Shown here one piece after another: positions 54,301 through 63,493 of a stretch of DNA of 64,000 nt (position 1 is the stretch's first letter; each line of letters opens with the position of its first letter). Below the pieces are notes generated by a model, which saw nothing but the letters and a program-made list of their open reading frames with translations, did not search any database and was not told the DNA's origin. The stretch comes from Arthrobacter sp. OVS8. Its GTDB lineage: Bacteria > Actinomycetota > Actinomycetes > Actinomycetales > Micrococcaceae. Where the stretch lies: NCBI GenBank assembly GCA_028370155.1, contig CP116670.1, forward strand, positions 1,116,001-1,180,000, given 5' to 3'. A program made the translations under genes and the position numbers.

Positions 54301-54340
54301 CGCTGAAACCGGCGGCAATGAGGCGTCGTGCCAGACTCAC
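51331..54340 (-). CDS. glnE: Glutamine synthetase adenylyltransferase / deadenylase
   Basis: Bifunctional regulator of about 1003 residues that adds and removes AMP on the GlnA tyrosine. Two nucleotidyltransferase domains are visible: GMGKCGARELNYISDVDVIY in the N-terminal deadenylase half, and AMGRQGGREIGYGSDADVIY in the C-terminal adenylylating half. Each is followed by a GlnD-type helical domain with LRPEGKSGP. Shifts near 53612 and 53240 are C/G runs one base short. Start ATG 54340 lies 10 bases after the stop of the second glutamine synthetase, so the two form an operon. It is essential in Mycobacterium tuberculosis. Confidence 0.96.
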
Positions 54341-54350
54341 CTTGGGAAGC

Positions 54351-55691
54351 CTAAAGGATGCCGAGGTTGCGCTGCAGCTCGTAGGGCGTGACCTGCAGGC
54401 GGTAGTCCTGCCATTCGGCCCGCTTGTTCCGCAGGAAGTGCTCGAACACCTGCTCGCCCAGGATCTGCGGCATCAGCTCGGAGTCCTCCATGGTGCGGAT
54501 GGCGTCGTGCAGGCTGGCCGGGAGCGGGTCGTGGCCCATCGCGCGGCGCTCGGCCGAGCTCAGCGACCAGATGTCGTCCTCGGCGGCGGCGGGGAGCTGG
54601 TAGCCCTCCTCGATGCCCTTGAGCCCGGCGCCGAGCAACACGGCGTAGGCCAGGTAGGGGTTGGCCGCCGAGTCGATGCCGCGGTATTCGATCCGCGCGG
54701 ACTGGCCCTTGCCGGGCTTGTACAGCGGGACGCGGACCAGGGCAGAGCGGTTGTTGTGGCCCCAGCTGAGGTAGCTCGGGGCTTCGCCGCCGCCCCAGAG
54801 CCGCTTGTAGGAGTTCACGAACTGGTTGGTGACCGCGGTGAATTCCGGGGCGTGCTTGAGGATGCCGGCGATGAACTGCCGCGCCGTTTCGGAGAGCTGG
54901 AACTCGGCCCCGGCCTCGTAGAAGGCGTTCGTGTCGCCCTCGAAGAGCGAGAAGTGCGTGTGCATGCCCGAGCCCGGGTGGGCCGTGAACGGCTTCGGCA
55001 TAAAAGTGGCGTAGGTGCCCTGCTGCAGTGCGACCTCTTTGATCACGGTGCGGAACGTCATGATGTTGTCGGCGGTCTGCAGCGCGTCCGCGTAGCGCAG
55101 GTCGATTTCGTTCTGGCCGGGGCCCGCCTCGTGGTGGCTGAACTCCACCGAAATGCCGACCGATTCGAGCATGGTCACGGCGGTGCGGCGGAAGTCCTGG
55201 GCGACGCCGCCCGGGACGTGGTCGAAGTAGCCGCCTTCGTCCACCGGCACCGGAGCGCCGTCCGGTCCCGGGTGCTGGGACTTCAGCAGGTAGAACTCGA
55301 TCTCGGGGTGGGTGTAGCAGGTGAAGCCCATGTCAGCGGCCTTGGCCAGGTTGCGCTTGAGGACGTTGCGCGGGTCCGCGGCGGAGGGTTCGCCGTCGGG
55401 CGTCAGGACGTCGCAGAACATGCGGGACGTCGCCTCGGTCTCGCCGCGCCAGGGCAGGATCTGGAAGGTGGCGGGATCCGGCTGGGCCAGCATGTCCGAT
55501 TCGAAGACACGGGCGAGGCCTTCGATCGAGGAGCCGTCAAAGCCCAGGCCCTCTTCGAAGGCCCCCTCGACCTCGGCCGGGGCCAGCGCCACGGATTTCA
55601 GTGAACCCACGACGTCGGTAAACCACAGCCGCACGAACCGCACGTCGCGCTCTTCGATTGTCCGCAGGACAAACTCTTGCTGGCGGTCCAT
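54351..55691 (-). CDS. glnA2: Type I glutamine synthetase paralogue without adenylylation site
   Basis: Intact GS-fold enzyme of 446 residues. The catalytic signatures are kept: FDGSSIEGLARVFESDM, FMPKPFTAHPGSGMHTHFSL and NRSALVRVPLYKPGKGQS. At the adenylylation position it reads EDDIWSLSSAERRAMG, with no Tyr, so GlnE cannot control it in the way it controls GlnA1. It matches mycobacterial GlnA2-type proteins, some of which may be gamma-glutamylpolyamine synthetases; I cannot decide the substrate. The start is ATG 55691 (MDRQQEFVLRTIEERDVRFV), with AAAGAGG upstream. First gene of the glnA2-glnE operon. Confidence 0.93.
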   Translation of the reverse strand: MDRQQEFVLRTIEERDVRFVRLWFTDVVGSLKSVALAPAEVEGAFEEGLGFDGSSIEGLARVFESDMLAQPDPATFQILPWRGETEATSRMFCDVLTPDGEPSAADPRNVLKRNLAKAADMGFTCYTHPEIEFYLLKSQHPGPDGAPVPVDEGGYFDHVPGGVAQDFRRTAVTMLESVGISVEFSHHEAGPGQNEIDLRYADALQTADNIMTFRTVIKEVALQQGTYATFMPKPFTAHPGSGMHTHFSLFEGDTNAFYEAGAEFQLSETARQFIAGILKHAPEFTAVTNQFVNSYKRLWGGGEAPSYLSWGHNNRSALVRVPLYKPGKGQSARIEYRGIDSAANPYLAYAVLLGAGLKGIEEGYQLPAAAEDDIWSLSSAERRAMGHDPLPASLHDAIRTMEDSELMPQILGEQVFEHFLRNKRAEWQDYRLQVTPYELQRNLGIL

Positions 55692-55979
55692 AGTGGCCTC
55701 TTTCCGGTTCAACGTCCGTGCCCGGGCCCCCACCTGACTCCCGCCAGGCATGGTCCCGCAGCTGCTCAGGATTCACTTTACTAATCATTGCCAGTGATTG
55801 CTGGAGCAGCCGACTCACGTAACACAGCGTTAACATACGGTTCCGGGATCCGGTTGCCGGAAGCCGGTGCCCCGTAGGCCCGACATGGAGTCCGTTCACC
55901 CGGCGGTGTGACGTGATTCACCGGCCCGGGAGCCGGGACGCGGTAGCTAGGACGCGCGGTATCGCACTACGCTCGTGCC

Positions 55980-56909
55980 ATGGCCACAAGCAAAAGCCCC
56001 GATTCCAGCATGCCCGCAGCAGAAGTAGCAGCTCCCTACGGCAACGGCCCTTCGGCTGCCGGCCCCGCTCAGCCGGCTGCAGCGGCAGCGGGGTCTGAGC
56101 CGTCCCGGAAGCCGGCGGCGAAGATCCGCACCCATCACCTGCGCCAGGCGAAACTCAACGGTGAGCGCTTTGCCATGCTGACGGCCTATGACCAGTACAC
56201 GGCGGAAATCTTCGACCAGGCCGGCATCGAGGTCCTCCTGGTGGGCGACTCCGCCTCGAACAACGTCTTCGGCAACGAAACCAGCCTGCCCGTCACCGTG
56301 GACGAACTGCTCCCGCTGTGCCGTGCCGTCACCCGCTCCGCCCGGCGCGCCCTCGTTGTGGCGGACCTGCCGTTCGGCAGTTACGAGGTCTCCGCCCAGC
56401 AGGCTGTGGCTACAGGCGTGCGGTTCCTTAAGGAAGGGCTCGCCCACGCGGTCAAGATCGAGGGCGGCAAGTTCTATGCAGAGACCGTGCGGGCCATGGT
56501 CCAGGCCGGGATCCCCGTGATGGCGCACATCGGCTTCACCCCGCAGAGCGAGCACGCGCTTGGCGGCTACCGGGTCCAGGGCCGCGGTGATGACGCCCAG
56601 CGCCTGATCGACGACGCCGTCGCCCTGGCCGACGCCGGTGCGTTCTGCGTGTTGATGGAAATGGTTCCGGCGGAGACGGCGGCGGCCGTGGATGCCGCCG
56701 TCGACGTCCCCACCGTCGGCATCGGCGCCGGCAACGCCACCACCGGCCAGGTCCTGGTGTGGCAGGACATGGCGGGCCTGCGCGGCGGCAAGATGGCCAA
56801 GTTCGTCAGGCAGTACGCGGACCTGCGCACTTCCCTCAGCGATGCCGCCAAGGCGTACGGCGAGGACGTGCGGTCCGGCCAGTTCCCCGGCCCGGAGCAC
56901 TCCTTCTAG
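55980..56909 (+). CDS. panB: 3-methyl-2-oxobutanoate hydroxymethyltransferase
   Basis: Intact enzyme of 309 residues making ketopantoate, the first step of pantothenate and CoA synthesis. [20 protein letters not shown], the metal-binding [10 protein letters not shown] and [13 protein letters not shown] are diagnostic, with Glu in [18 protein letters not shown]. An N-terminal extension of about 45 residues rich in Ala and Pro is common in relatives. Start ATG 55980; divergent from glnA2. Confidence 0.95.
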   Translation: MATSKSPDSSMPAAEVAAPYGNGPSAAGPAQPAAAAAGSEPSRKPAAKIRTHHLRQAKLNGERFAMLTAYDQYTAEIFDQAGIEVLLVGDSASNNVFGNETSLPVTVDELLPLCRAVTRSARRALVVADLPFGSYEVSAQQAVATGVRFLKEGLAHAVKIEGGKFYAETVRAMVQAGIPVMAHIGFTPQSEHALGGYRVQGRGDDAQRLIDDAVALADAGAFCVLMEMVPAETAAAVDAAVDVPTVGIGAGNATTGQVLVWQDMAGLRGGKMAKFVRQYADLRTSLSDAAKAYGEDVRSGQFPGPEHSF

Positions 56910-57114
56910 GCACTCGCTGCCGCTGTCCTCCCGGGCCCACCTGCGGGTTTGCGGCGTCACCTCATCCTTCACGAACGATGCGGCGGACCGCTGTTACGAG
57001 CAGGCTGTCGGTTGAGGGCCTGCATCGGGCCCCGGCAGAAGTTCCGCCATTCCGGCCGGATTCGCGTGAAACGCGATGGGCCAGACACCGGGGGACATTA
57101 GTGGAGGAGTAGCC

Positions 57115-57510
57115 ATGGACTCAATTTCGACTGACTTCTGGGACGTCCTGCTGTGGAGTTTCTGGTTCTTCATCTGGATTGCGGCCCTGATGGTGTGGTT
57201 CCGTTGCCTGTTCGACTTGTTCGGCGACAGCACACTCAGCGGCTGGGGTAAGGCCGGCTGGTCCATACTGCTGATCTTTGTGCCCTGGCTCGGAGCACTC
57301 ATCTACCTGATCGCCAGGGGCCGCAGCATGACGGAGCGGCAGATGAAGGCAATAGCGGAACAACAGGCCGCGCAGCAGGAGTACATCCAGCAGGTCGCCG
57401 GCAAGTCGGCTTCCCCGGCCAGCCAGATCGCCGACGCCAAGGCGCTGCTCGACTCCGGCGCCATCACCCAGACCGAGTTTGATTCCCTCAAGGCCAAGGC
57501 GATGGCCTGA
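57115..57510 (+). CDS. Membrane protein with PLDc_N-like and SHOCT domains
   Basis: Intact protein of 131 residues. Two membrane segments (VLLWSFWFFIWIAALMVWF and AGWSILLIFVPWLGALIYLI) form the PLDc_N-like part. A short coiled region follows, and the C-terminus DAKALLDSGAITQTEFDSLK is a SHOCT domain. Function unknown; such proteins are common in actinobacteria. Start ATG 57115 has GGAGGAG upstream. Confidence 0.87.
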   Translation: MDSISTDFWDVLLWSFWFFIWIAALMVWFRCLFDLFGDSTLSGWGKAGWSILLIFVPWLGALIYLIARGRSMTERQMKAIAEQQAAQQEYIQQVAGKSASPASQIADAKALLDSGAITQTEFDSLKAKAMA

Positions 57511-57579
57511 CCTGACAACGGGCTGCGCCGCGGTCCCCTCCGCAGTCGGTCTACTGTGCGGTCGGACCGCCGTGCGGGC

Positions 57580-58337
57580 ATGAGAATCACCTGGCTTGGC
57601 CACTCGTCGGTGGTGCTGGATCTGGACGGGATCCGGATCCTGACAGATCCGCTGCTTCGTCCCCATGCCGGGTTGCTGCGGCGCCTGGCACCCCGGCCGG
57701 ACCCGGCGTCGTGGAGCCGGCCCGACGTCGTCCTGGTCTCCCACTTGCACCACGACCACGCCGAACTGCGCTCCCTGCGGATGCTGCGCGGGGCCGTCCT
57801 GATGAGCGCGCCGGCCAACGCCGACTGGTTACGTCGCCGAACGCAGATGCACGCGGTTCCGCTGGGGGACGGCTGGAGCCAGGTGGGCAGCGGAGTCGAG
57901 ATACGCCAGGTGCCGGCCGACCATGGTCAGCGCCCCATGCTGCACCGGCCCAACGACGCCAACGGCCAGCTGGTCCGTGGCCCCTCGGGCATCGTCTGGA
58001 TCGCTGGTGACACCGGGCTGTATCCGGACATGGCGGCGCTGCCGGCCATGGCGGGCGGCTCCATCGAAGTCGCCCTGGTGCCGGTCTGGGGTGGGGACCA
58101 AAGCTCTCCGGCGGACATCTGACGCCCGAGACCGCGGCCCGGGCGGTCGCAGCGAGCGGCGCGCGGTTCGCCGTTCCGGTGCACTGGGGAACGTTGCACC
58201 CGCCTTTCGTCAACCACTTTGCCCGGAGCTGGCTGGAAATGCCCGGGCGGCGGTTTGCTACCGCCGTGGCGGAGCAGGCTCCCGGCTGCTCGGCCGTCGT
58301 TCTCGCCCCCGGCCAGTCCTGGGCTATGCCGTCGTGA
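57580..58337 (+). CDS. MBL-fold metal-dependent hydrolase (UlaG-like)
   Basis: Metallo-beta-lactamase-fold protein of about 252 residues. MRITWLGHSSVVLDLDGIRI begins the fold, the metal motif HxHxDH is SHLHHDHAELRS, and a further Asp lies in VWIAGDTGLYPDM. The end has VPVHWGTLHPPF. One shift near 58092 lies in a G run one base short (repair gives VWGWGPKLSGGHLTPETAAR). Of the UlaG/ZnD-like branch; substrate unknown. Start ATG 57580. Confidence 0.86.
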
Positions 58338-58436
58338 GCCGAAGACCCGGACCGCACTGGTTCGCCTGGAACCGCATCGTCTTCTCAACCGTCCGCTTTC
58401 CCACCGTCCGCTTTTCCACCGGTTCCCGGGTCCGCA

Positions 58437-60500
58437 TCAGGGCGGAACATCCCGCAGCGTGGCGCGCTGGCCGCACGATTCGAGCATCGCCACCAGCACC
58501 CGGTGGAGCTGATCGGCGCCCTCTATCCGCTCCGGCAGCCCCGCCATAAGATCGGCCGGCCCCAGCAGCAGTGCGCGGTCCTGCCACCCGCCGAGTCCCC
58601 GTGGGAACCGACCAGGCCCTCGAACGCTGTGACATCGCCGGTCACCGGATCGACCGTGCTGTTGACGTAGAGATCCGGCGCCTCGCGAAGCAGCAGGGCG
58701 CGCAGGAGCATCCGCGCAGCATGCGGACCGTAGCTGGCCAACGGGCTGGTCCCTTCCACCTCACCGCTGGCGATGTTGAGGCGGCCTCCGCTCCCGATCG
58801 CCCACGCCCGGCCTTCGTCGTCGATGCCGGCGACGAACCCGACGCCGGGGTGGCCCGCCAGGCCGGGGACCAGCGCCGGCCACTCCCGGTCGAGTTCCTC
58901 AAGCGTCCAGCGCCGGGCGCCCCGCACGTAGACCAGGCCCAGATTGCCCGAGCCCAGCACCACAACCGGCTCCTCGGCGGCGTCGCCGGGAGCGGAGGTT
59001 TGCTGTGCCGGCGTTTGCCGCGCCGGCGTCTGCTGCGCCTTGGCCAGCCCCTCGCCGGCCCGGACGGCGAGCTTTCCGCTCATCCCGCCCGTCGCGACGT
59101 CGCCGGCAATGGAGTCCGCGCGCCCCAGCCCTTCGACGGAAGCATCCACATTCTGCACTTGTTCCTGCATGAGTTCCGCACACAAGTCGCCGAGCGACTG
59201 GCCGTACCGGTCAGCGAACGGGGTGCCCTGGGACTGGCCGTGGTCCGAGAGCACCACCAGACGGTAGCGGCGGGGGTGTCGCCGGCGAGCCGGGCCAGGG
59301 ATCCCAGCGTGCGGTCCAGGCCATCCAGGGCGGCGAGCGACTCGGGCCGGAACATACCCGCGTGGTGGGCGATTTCGTCGTAGTCAACGTAGTCGACATA
59401 GATGCTCTTCGTTCCGCGCCGCAGTTCCTCGGCGACCAGGGCGGTGTTCAGGTCACGCAGCAGGCCGTTGGTCACTGCCCGCAGGAGGGCGAAGGTCCAG
59501 TCGCGGTGCACCCGCGGGTCGAGGTCACGCTTGACCTGTCGCCGGGCCTGCCAGCGCTCCTTGACGATCTCCCCGACGGTCCGCGTGAGGCTGCGCATAA
59601 AGCCGTTCGGGGACGTGAAAAACCACGCAAACGCACGTCGCGTTTGCGTGGAGCCGCGCTGGACCTCCACCCTGCTCATCGTCATGAGCGCCCGGGGCGC
59701 GTCACCGGTGAACAGGTTCGAAATGGAGACGCCGTCGTCGCTGAGCAGGCCGCGGCCGGTGCTGTGCCATTCCTCGATCACCCGGGCGTCCGCCGGACGG
59801 TTGGCCACCAGGACCCGGTTGAGGTCACGGTCGTACCACCGGAACGCCGGGATGCCGTCAACGGTGCCGTGCAGGATGCCCAGCTGGCTGGCCGGCGTCG
59901 TGCAGGGCAGCTGGGGAGTCCATTCCATGAGCGTGTAATCCCCCGACGCCAGCCAGCGCCGGATATGCGGGACAGCTCCGGACTGGACCGCCCACTGCAG
60001 TACCGGGAAGGGAACACCGTCGAGCTGCACAAACAGGACGCCGTCCACCTCCGGATCGGCCACTGGCTGCTGCCGCCCGCCCGGCCGGCCAATGAGGTGA
60101 TCAGGCCGTCGTCAGTCCCGGCCGTGGTGGTCCACGAGATGAGGGTGCCCACGGCCGCGCTGACCCATGTGGCGGCAAAGGCCGTCCACGCCGTCGATTC
60201 GATACCGGGCACCAGCAGGATGGCGACGTACATGATCAGGGCCTGGCCGAGGAGAGCGGCAAGCAGCACCGCGAGCCAGCCCACCCTTGCCGAGACCTCC
60301 ACCAGCACGGGGCGCAGGACCAGGCCGACGACGCCGGCTGCCGCGGCCACGGCCGCGTACGACCACCAGCTGCTTGCCGAGAACCCCGGCAACAGGGCGC
60401 CCGTGACAATGAGGGCAACCGTCGAGGCAGCCCAGGCTGCGGCCAGCCTGGCCAGATCGGAGAATCGGGCGCCGCGGGTGCGGGTAACGCTCGTCGGCAT
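58437..60500 (-). CDS. Fused holin-4-like membrane domain and alkaline phosphatase-superfamily phosphodiesterase
   Basis: Protein of about 688 residues. Residues 1-150 hold four membrane segments of the phage holin 4 superfamily type (SVTRTRGARFSDLARLAAAW onward). The remainder is an alkaline-phosphatase-fold phosphodiesterase: VDGVLFVQLDGVPFPVLQWA carries the first metal Asp, MEWTPQLPCTTPASQLGILH the catalytic Thr region, VDYVDYDEIAHHAGMF and VVLSDHGQSQGTPF further metal ligands. A QTPAQQT repeat links subdomains. Shifts lie near 60062, 59272 and 58597. The holin label reflects fold similarity, not lysis; a membrane-bound enzyme acting on nucleotides, lipid headgroups or glycopolymers is likely. 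Start ATG 60500. Confidence 0.82.
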
Positions 60501-60671
60501 TGTCTCAGTATGGCCGGGGCCACCCGGCCCGTCCTCATCCGCGCCGGGTGAGAAAAATCAGCCCCCTCGGTCAAGCAGGGGTGCCGGCACGGGGCCGTCC
60601 GGGGCGGCCGGCCGGTGGCCGGCCGGCGGCCACGCGTCGATGCGGCGCCGCCGGGCTTTCACCCGCGGGGG

Positions 60672-60839
60672 CTAGTCGTCCTCGTCGCCCTTTTCCCAGG
60701 ATTCGTTGCGGGCCTTGACCTTCTCGAGGGCGTGTTCGGCCTCTTCCCGCGTCTTGTAGGGGCCAATCAGTTGGCTCCAGTCGGACATGGCGTCCTCTTC
60801 AACCTCATGTGTGTTGACGTTGTACCAGTACTCCGGCAT
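60672..60839 (-). CDS. Small SPOR-domain-like protein
   Basis: A 55-residue protein starting [20 protein letters not shown], with a core [20 protein letters not shown] resembling half of a SPOR repeat, and an acidic end. It is conserved next to map in Arthrobacter from memory. GGAGCATCA upstream of ATG 60839 gives an acceptable ribosome binding site. It is divergent from map. The function is unknown. Confidence 0.78.
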   Translation of the reverse strand: MPEYWYNVNTHEVEEDAMSDWSQLIGPYKTREEAEHALEKVKARNESWEKGDEDD

Positions 60840-60898
60840 TGATGCTCCTTGCGCTGATGTTTCTTGGCGTTTGTTTATTTGCCTCCGGCATCGCCTTA

Positions 60899-60904
60899 TA
60901 TGAT
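60899..60904 (+). promoter_or_regulatory. -10 element (TATGAT) giving a possibly leaderless map transcript
   Basis: TATGAT ends 6 bases before ATG 60911, so transcription would begin at or next to the A of the start codon. There is no Shine-Dalgarno before this ATG. A convincing -35 is not visible. Confidence 0.5.
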
Positions 60905-60910
60905 CAATCT

Positions 60911-61789
60911 ATGCCTTCTCTAGCCTCGACTGCACCCATCGGCACCCTGGTCCCGGGAACAGTCAGTCCGCACCGTCCCGTTCCGGCGTCGATCCCGCGC
61001 CCTGAATACGTGGGCAAGCCCGGACCCGCGAAGTTCACCGGCTCGGAGATCAAGTCGGCGGAGACCATCGAGAAGATCCGGATCGCCTCACGGATCGCCG
61101 CGCAGGCCATTGTGGAGGTCGGCAAGTACATCCGGCCCGGCGTCACCACGGACGAACTCGACCGGGTGGGACACGAATTCCTGCTCGACCACAACGCGTA
61201 TCCGTCCACCTTGGGCTACCGCGGCTTTCCGAAGTCTCTGTGTTCGTCATTGAACGAAGTCATCTGCCACGGCATTCCTGACACCACCGTGGTCCAGGAC
61301 GGGGACATCCTCAACATCGACATCACCGCCTTCGTCGGCGGCGTGCACGGCGACACCAACTACACCTTCCTGGTCGGCGACGTCGACGAGGAGTCCCGGC
61401 TGCTCGTAGAGCGCACACAGGAATCCCTGAACCGCGCCATCCGGGCTGTGGCCCCCGGCCGCGAAATCAACGTGATCGGCCGCACCATCGAGTCCTACGC
61501 AAAACGCTTCGGCTACGGCGTGGTCCGCGACTTCACCGGCCACGGAGTGGGCGAGGCCTTCCACACCGGCCTGATCATCCCGCACTACGACGCCGCGCCC
61601 GCCTACAACACGGTGATCGAAACGGGCATGGTGTTCACGATCGAACCCATGCTGACGCTGGGCACCGTGGACTGGGACATGTGGGCCGACGACTGGACCG
61701 TGGTCACCCGTGACCGCAAACGCACCGCGCAGTTCGAGCACACCCTGCTTGTCACGGAGTCCGGCGCGGAAGTCCTGACCCTCCCCTGA
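60911..61789 (+). CDS. map: Methionine aminopeptidase, type I
   Basis: Intact enzyme of 292 residues that removes initiator methionine. Metal ligands: two Asp in [20 protein letters not shown], His in [12 protein letters not shown], Glu in [11 protein letters not shown] and Glu in [13 protein letters not shown]. The N-terminal extension contains [20 protein letters not shown], the SH3-ligand-like segment of mycobacterial MapB. ATG 60911 ([20 protein letters not shown]) is chosen on family grounds, although an open frame extends to 60839. Confidence 0.94.
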   Translation: MPSLASTAPIGTLVPGTVSPHRPVPASIPRPEYVGKPGPAKFTGSEIKSAETIEKIRIASRIAAQAIVEVGKYIRPGVTTDELDRVGHEFLLDHNAYPSTLGYRGFPKSLCSSLNEVICHGIPDTTVVQDGDILNIDITAFVGGVHGDTNYTFLVGDVDEESRLLVERTQESLNRAIRAVAPGREINVIGRTIESYAKRFGYGVVRDFTGHGVGEAFHTGLIIPHYDAAPAYNTVIETGMVFTIEPMLTLGTVDWDMWADDWTVVTRDRKRTAQFEHTLLVTESGAEVLTLP

Positions 61790-61871
61790 TTCCCACGAGA
61801 AGATTCCGGTCTTCTCCGGTCGGCCCCGCGCCGCCCCTCCTAGCCCTGCCCCTGCCACGAACGGAACCACA

Positions 61872-62675
61872 TTGGCCAAGAAGGACGAGAAGTCGAAGAA
61901 GAACGCCCCGCTGATCGGCATCGACATTGGCGGCACCGGCATCAAGGGCGGGATCGTCGACCTGAAAAAGGGCAAGCTGATTGGTGACCGGCTGCGCATC
62001 CCCACCCCGCAGCCCTCCACGCCCGAATCCGTGGCAGAAGTGGTGGCACAGGTGGTCGCCGCACTGTCCGCACGCCCGGAGGCGCCGGCTCCCGACTCGC
62101 CCGTGGGTGTCACCTTCCCCGGCATCATCCAGCACGGAGTGGTCCACTCCGCCGCCAATGTGGACAAGTCCTGGCTGGAACTGGACATCGACGGCCTGCT
62201 GACCGCCCGGCTGGGCCGTCCCGTGGAGGTCATCAACGACGCCGACGCCGCCGGCCTCGCTGAGGCTCGCTTCGGCGCCGGTGCGTCCGTGGAGGGCACC
62301 GTGCTGGTCATCACGCTCGGCACCGGAATCGGTTCCGCGTTCATCTTCGACGGCAAACTGGTCCCCAACGCCGAGCTCGGGCACCTTGAGATTGACGGCT
62401 TCGACGCCGAGAGCAAGGCCTCGGCCGTGGCCCGCGAACGGGACGGACTGAGCTGGGAGGAGTACAGCGTGCTGCTGCAGCGGTACTTCTCGCATGTGGA
62501 GTTCCTCTTCTCCCCCGAACTGTTCATCGTCGGCGGCGGCATCTCCAAGCGCGCCGACGAATACCTGCCGCGGCTGCAGCTGCGTACCCCGATTGTTCCG
62601 GCGGAGCTGAAGAACGACGCCGGCATCGTGGGCGCCGCCCTTGAAATCGCGCTGAAGCACAAACTGGCGAAGTAG
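61872..62675 (+). CDS. ppgK: Polyphosphate glucokinase (ROK family)
   Basis: Intact kinase of 267 residues that phosphorylates glucose using polyphosphate or ATP. The phosphate-binding motif is LIGIDIGGTGIKGGIVDLKK, with VGVTFPGIIQHGVV and EVINDADAAGLAEARFGAG holding the glucose-binding Asn-Asp. ITLGTGIGSAFIFDG and the LGHLEIDG loop complete the active site. The cysteine zinc motif of ROK repressors is absent, as expected for PpgK. The start is a TTG at 61872 in a GC-poor ACATTGGCC context. Confidence 0.94.
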   Translation: MAKKDEKSKKNAPLIGIDIGGTGIKGGIVDLKKGKLIGDRLRIPTPQPSTPESVAEVVAQVVAALSARPEAPAPDSPVGVTFPGIIQHGVVHSAANVDKSWLELDIDGLLTARLGRPVEVINDADAAGLAEARFGAGASVEGTVLVITLGTGIGSAFIFDGKLVPNAELGHLEIDGFDAESKASAVARERDGLSWEEYSVLLQRYFSHVEFLFSPELFIVGGGISKRADEYLPRLQLRTPIVPAELKNDAGIVGAALEIALKHKLAK

Positions 62676-62693
62676 CCAAAGAGGCGAGATAGC

Positions 62694-62755
62694 CAAAGAG
62701 CTATCACTTCGGGTCGTTCTGAACGCTGGGAACGACCCGGAGTGATAGCTCTTTG
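62694..62755. repeat. Long hairpin between ppgK and nrdR
   Basis: Arms of 25 bases at 62694-62718 and 62731-62755 are complementary except for one position that becomes a G-U pair in RNA; the loop is 12 bases. It is AT-richer than its surroundings (AGCTATCACT core) and lies between convergent genes. It works as a terminator for ppgK and may be a dispersed repeat. Confidence 0.8.
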
Positions 62756-62843
62756 TTGTGGTGGTGCCGGTGGTGGCTGCGGCTTCCTCCGCTGCCACCA
62801 CCGGAGTCTCTGGTCAGATTCCGCCGGTCCGGGACCGCTGGTC

Positions 62844-63335
62844 CTAGAGCGGGCTCTTCTGCTGGCTGGTGCCTTCGCGTCCCTTGGTCTCGGCCTCATG
62901 GCGGAGCAGGGAAATGGCGGCCTCGAAGTCCTCGAGGGATTCAAAGGCCTGGTAGACGCTCGCGAAGCGCAGGTAGGCGACCTCGTCGAGCTTCTGGAGC
63001 GGGTTGAGGATGGCCAGGCCGACCTCATGCGCATCGATTTCCGCGGCGCCGGAGGCCCGGATCGCTTCTTCGACTTCCTGCGCGAGCATGGCGAGGTCGT
63101 CTTCCGTGACGGGACGGCCCTGGCAGGCCTTGCGCACGCCGTTGATGACCTTGCTGCGGCTGAACGGCTCGCCGACCCCGGACCGCTTGATCACCGTGAG
63201 GCTGGTGGTTTCGACAGTCGTGAAGCGGCGCCCGCACTCGGGACACTGCCGGCGGCGGCGGATGGCCGAACCGTCGTCGGCGATCCGGCTGTCCACCACA
63301 CGGGAATCAGGGTTGCGGCAAAACGGGCAATACAC
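62844..63335 (-). CDS. nrdR: Transcriptional repressor NrdR
   Basis: Intact regulator of 163 residues that represses ribonucleotide reductase genes in response to ATP/dATP. An N-terminal zinc ribbon ([15 protein letters not shown] and [12 protein letters not shown]) precedes the ATP-cone ([20 protein letters not shown]). The start is GTG 63335, directly before [10 protein letters not shown] as in all family members, with GGGAGGA upstream. No ribonucleotide reductase gene is in the window. Confidence 0.96.
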   Translation of the reverse strand: MYCPFCRNPDSRVVDSRIADDGSAIRRRRQCPECGRRFTTVETTSLTVIKRSGVGEPFSRSKVINGVRKACQGRPVTEDDLAMLAQEVEEAIRASGAAEIDAHEVGLAILNPLQKLDEVAYLRFASVYQAFESLEDFEAAISLLRHEAETKGREGTSQQKSPL

Positions 63336-63493
63336 GTTGTTTCCTCCCCTGTCGCACGTAGACGGCCGAACTGGTCGACCTTCTACAACAGTCGACTTGA
63401 GCACACCGGCAGTTCCATGGAGCCGTTGGCTCCGCCATCAGTTTACGACCAGATGTAGCTGAATAACAAGCCTGTAATTACTACATGTTGTGG

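Noticed and set aside
58437..60500. A prophage remnant suggested by the holin-like domain.
   Set aside because: No other phage gene is nearby, the domain is fused to a cellular hydrolase, and the neighbours are core genes.
63336..63493. An NrdR box in front of nrdR.
   Set aside because: Candidate sequences such as CTACATGTTGTGG do not fit the paired-box consensus well, and no ribonucleotide reductase gene is present to support it.
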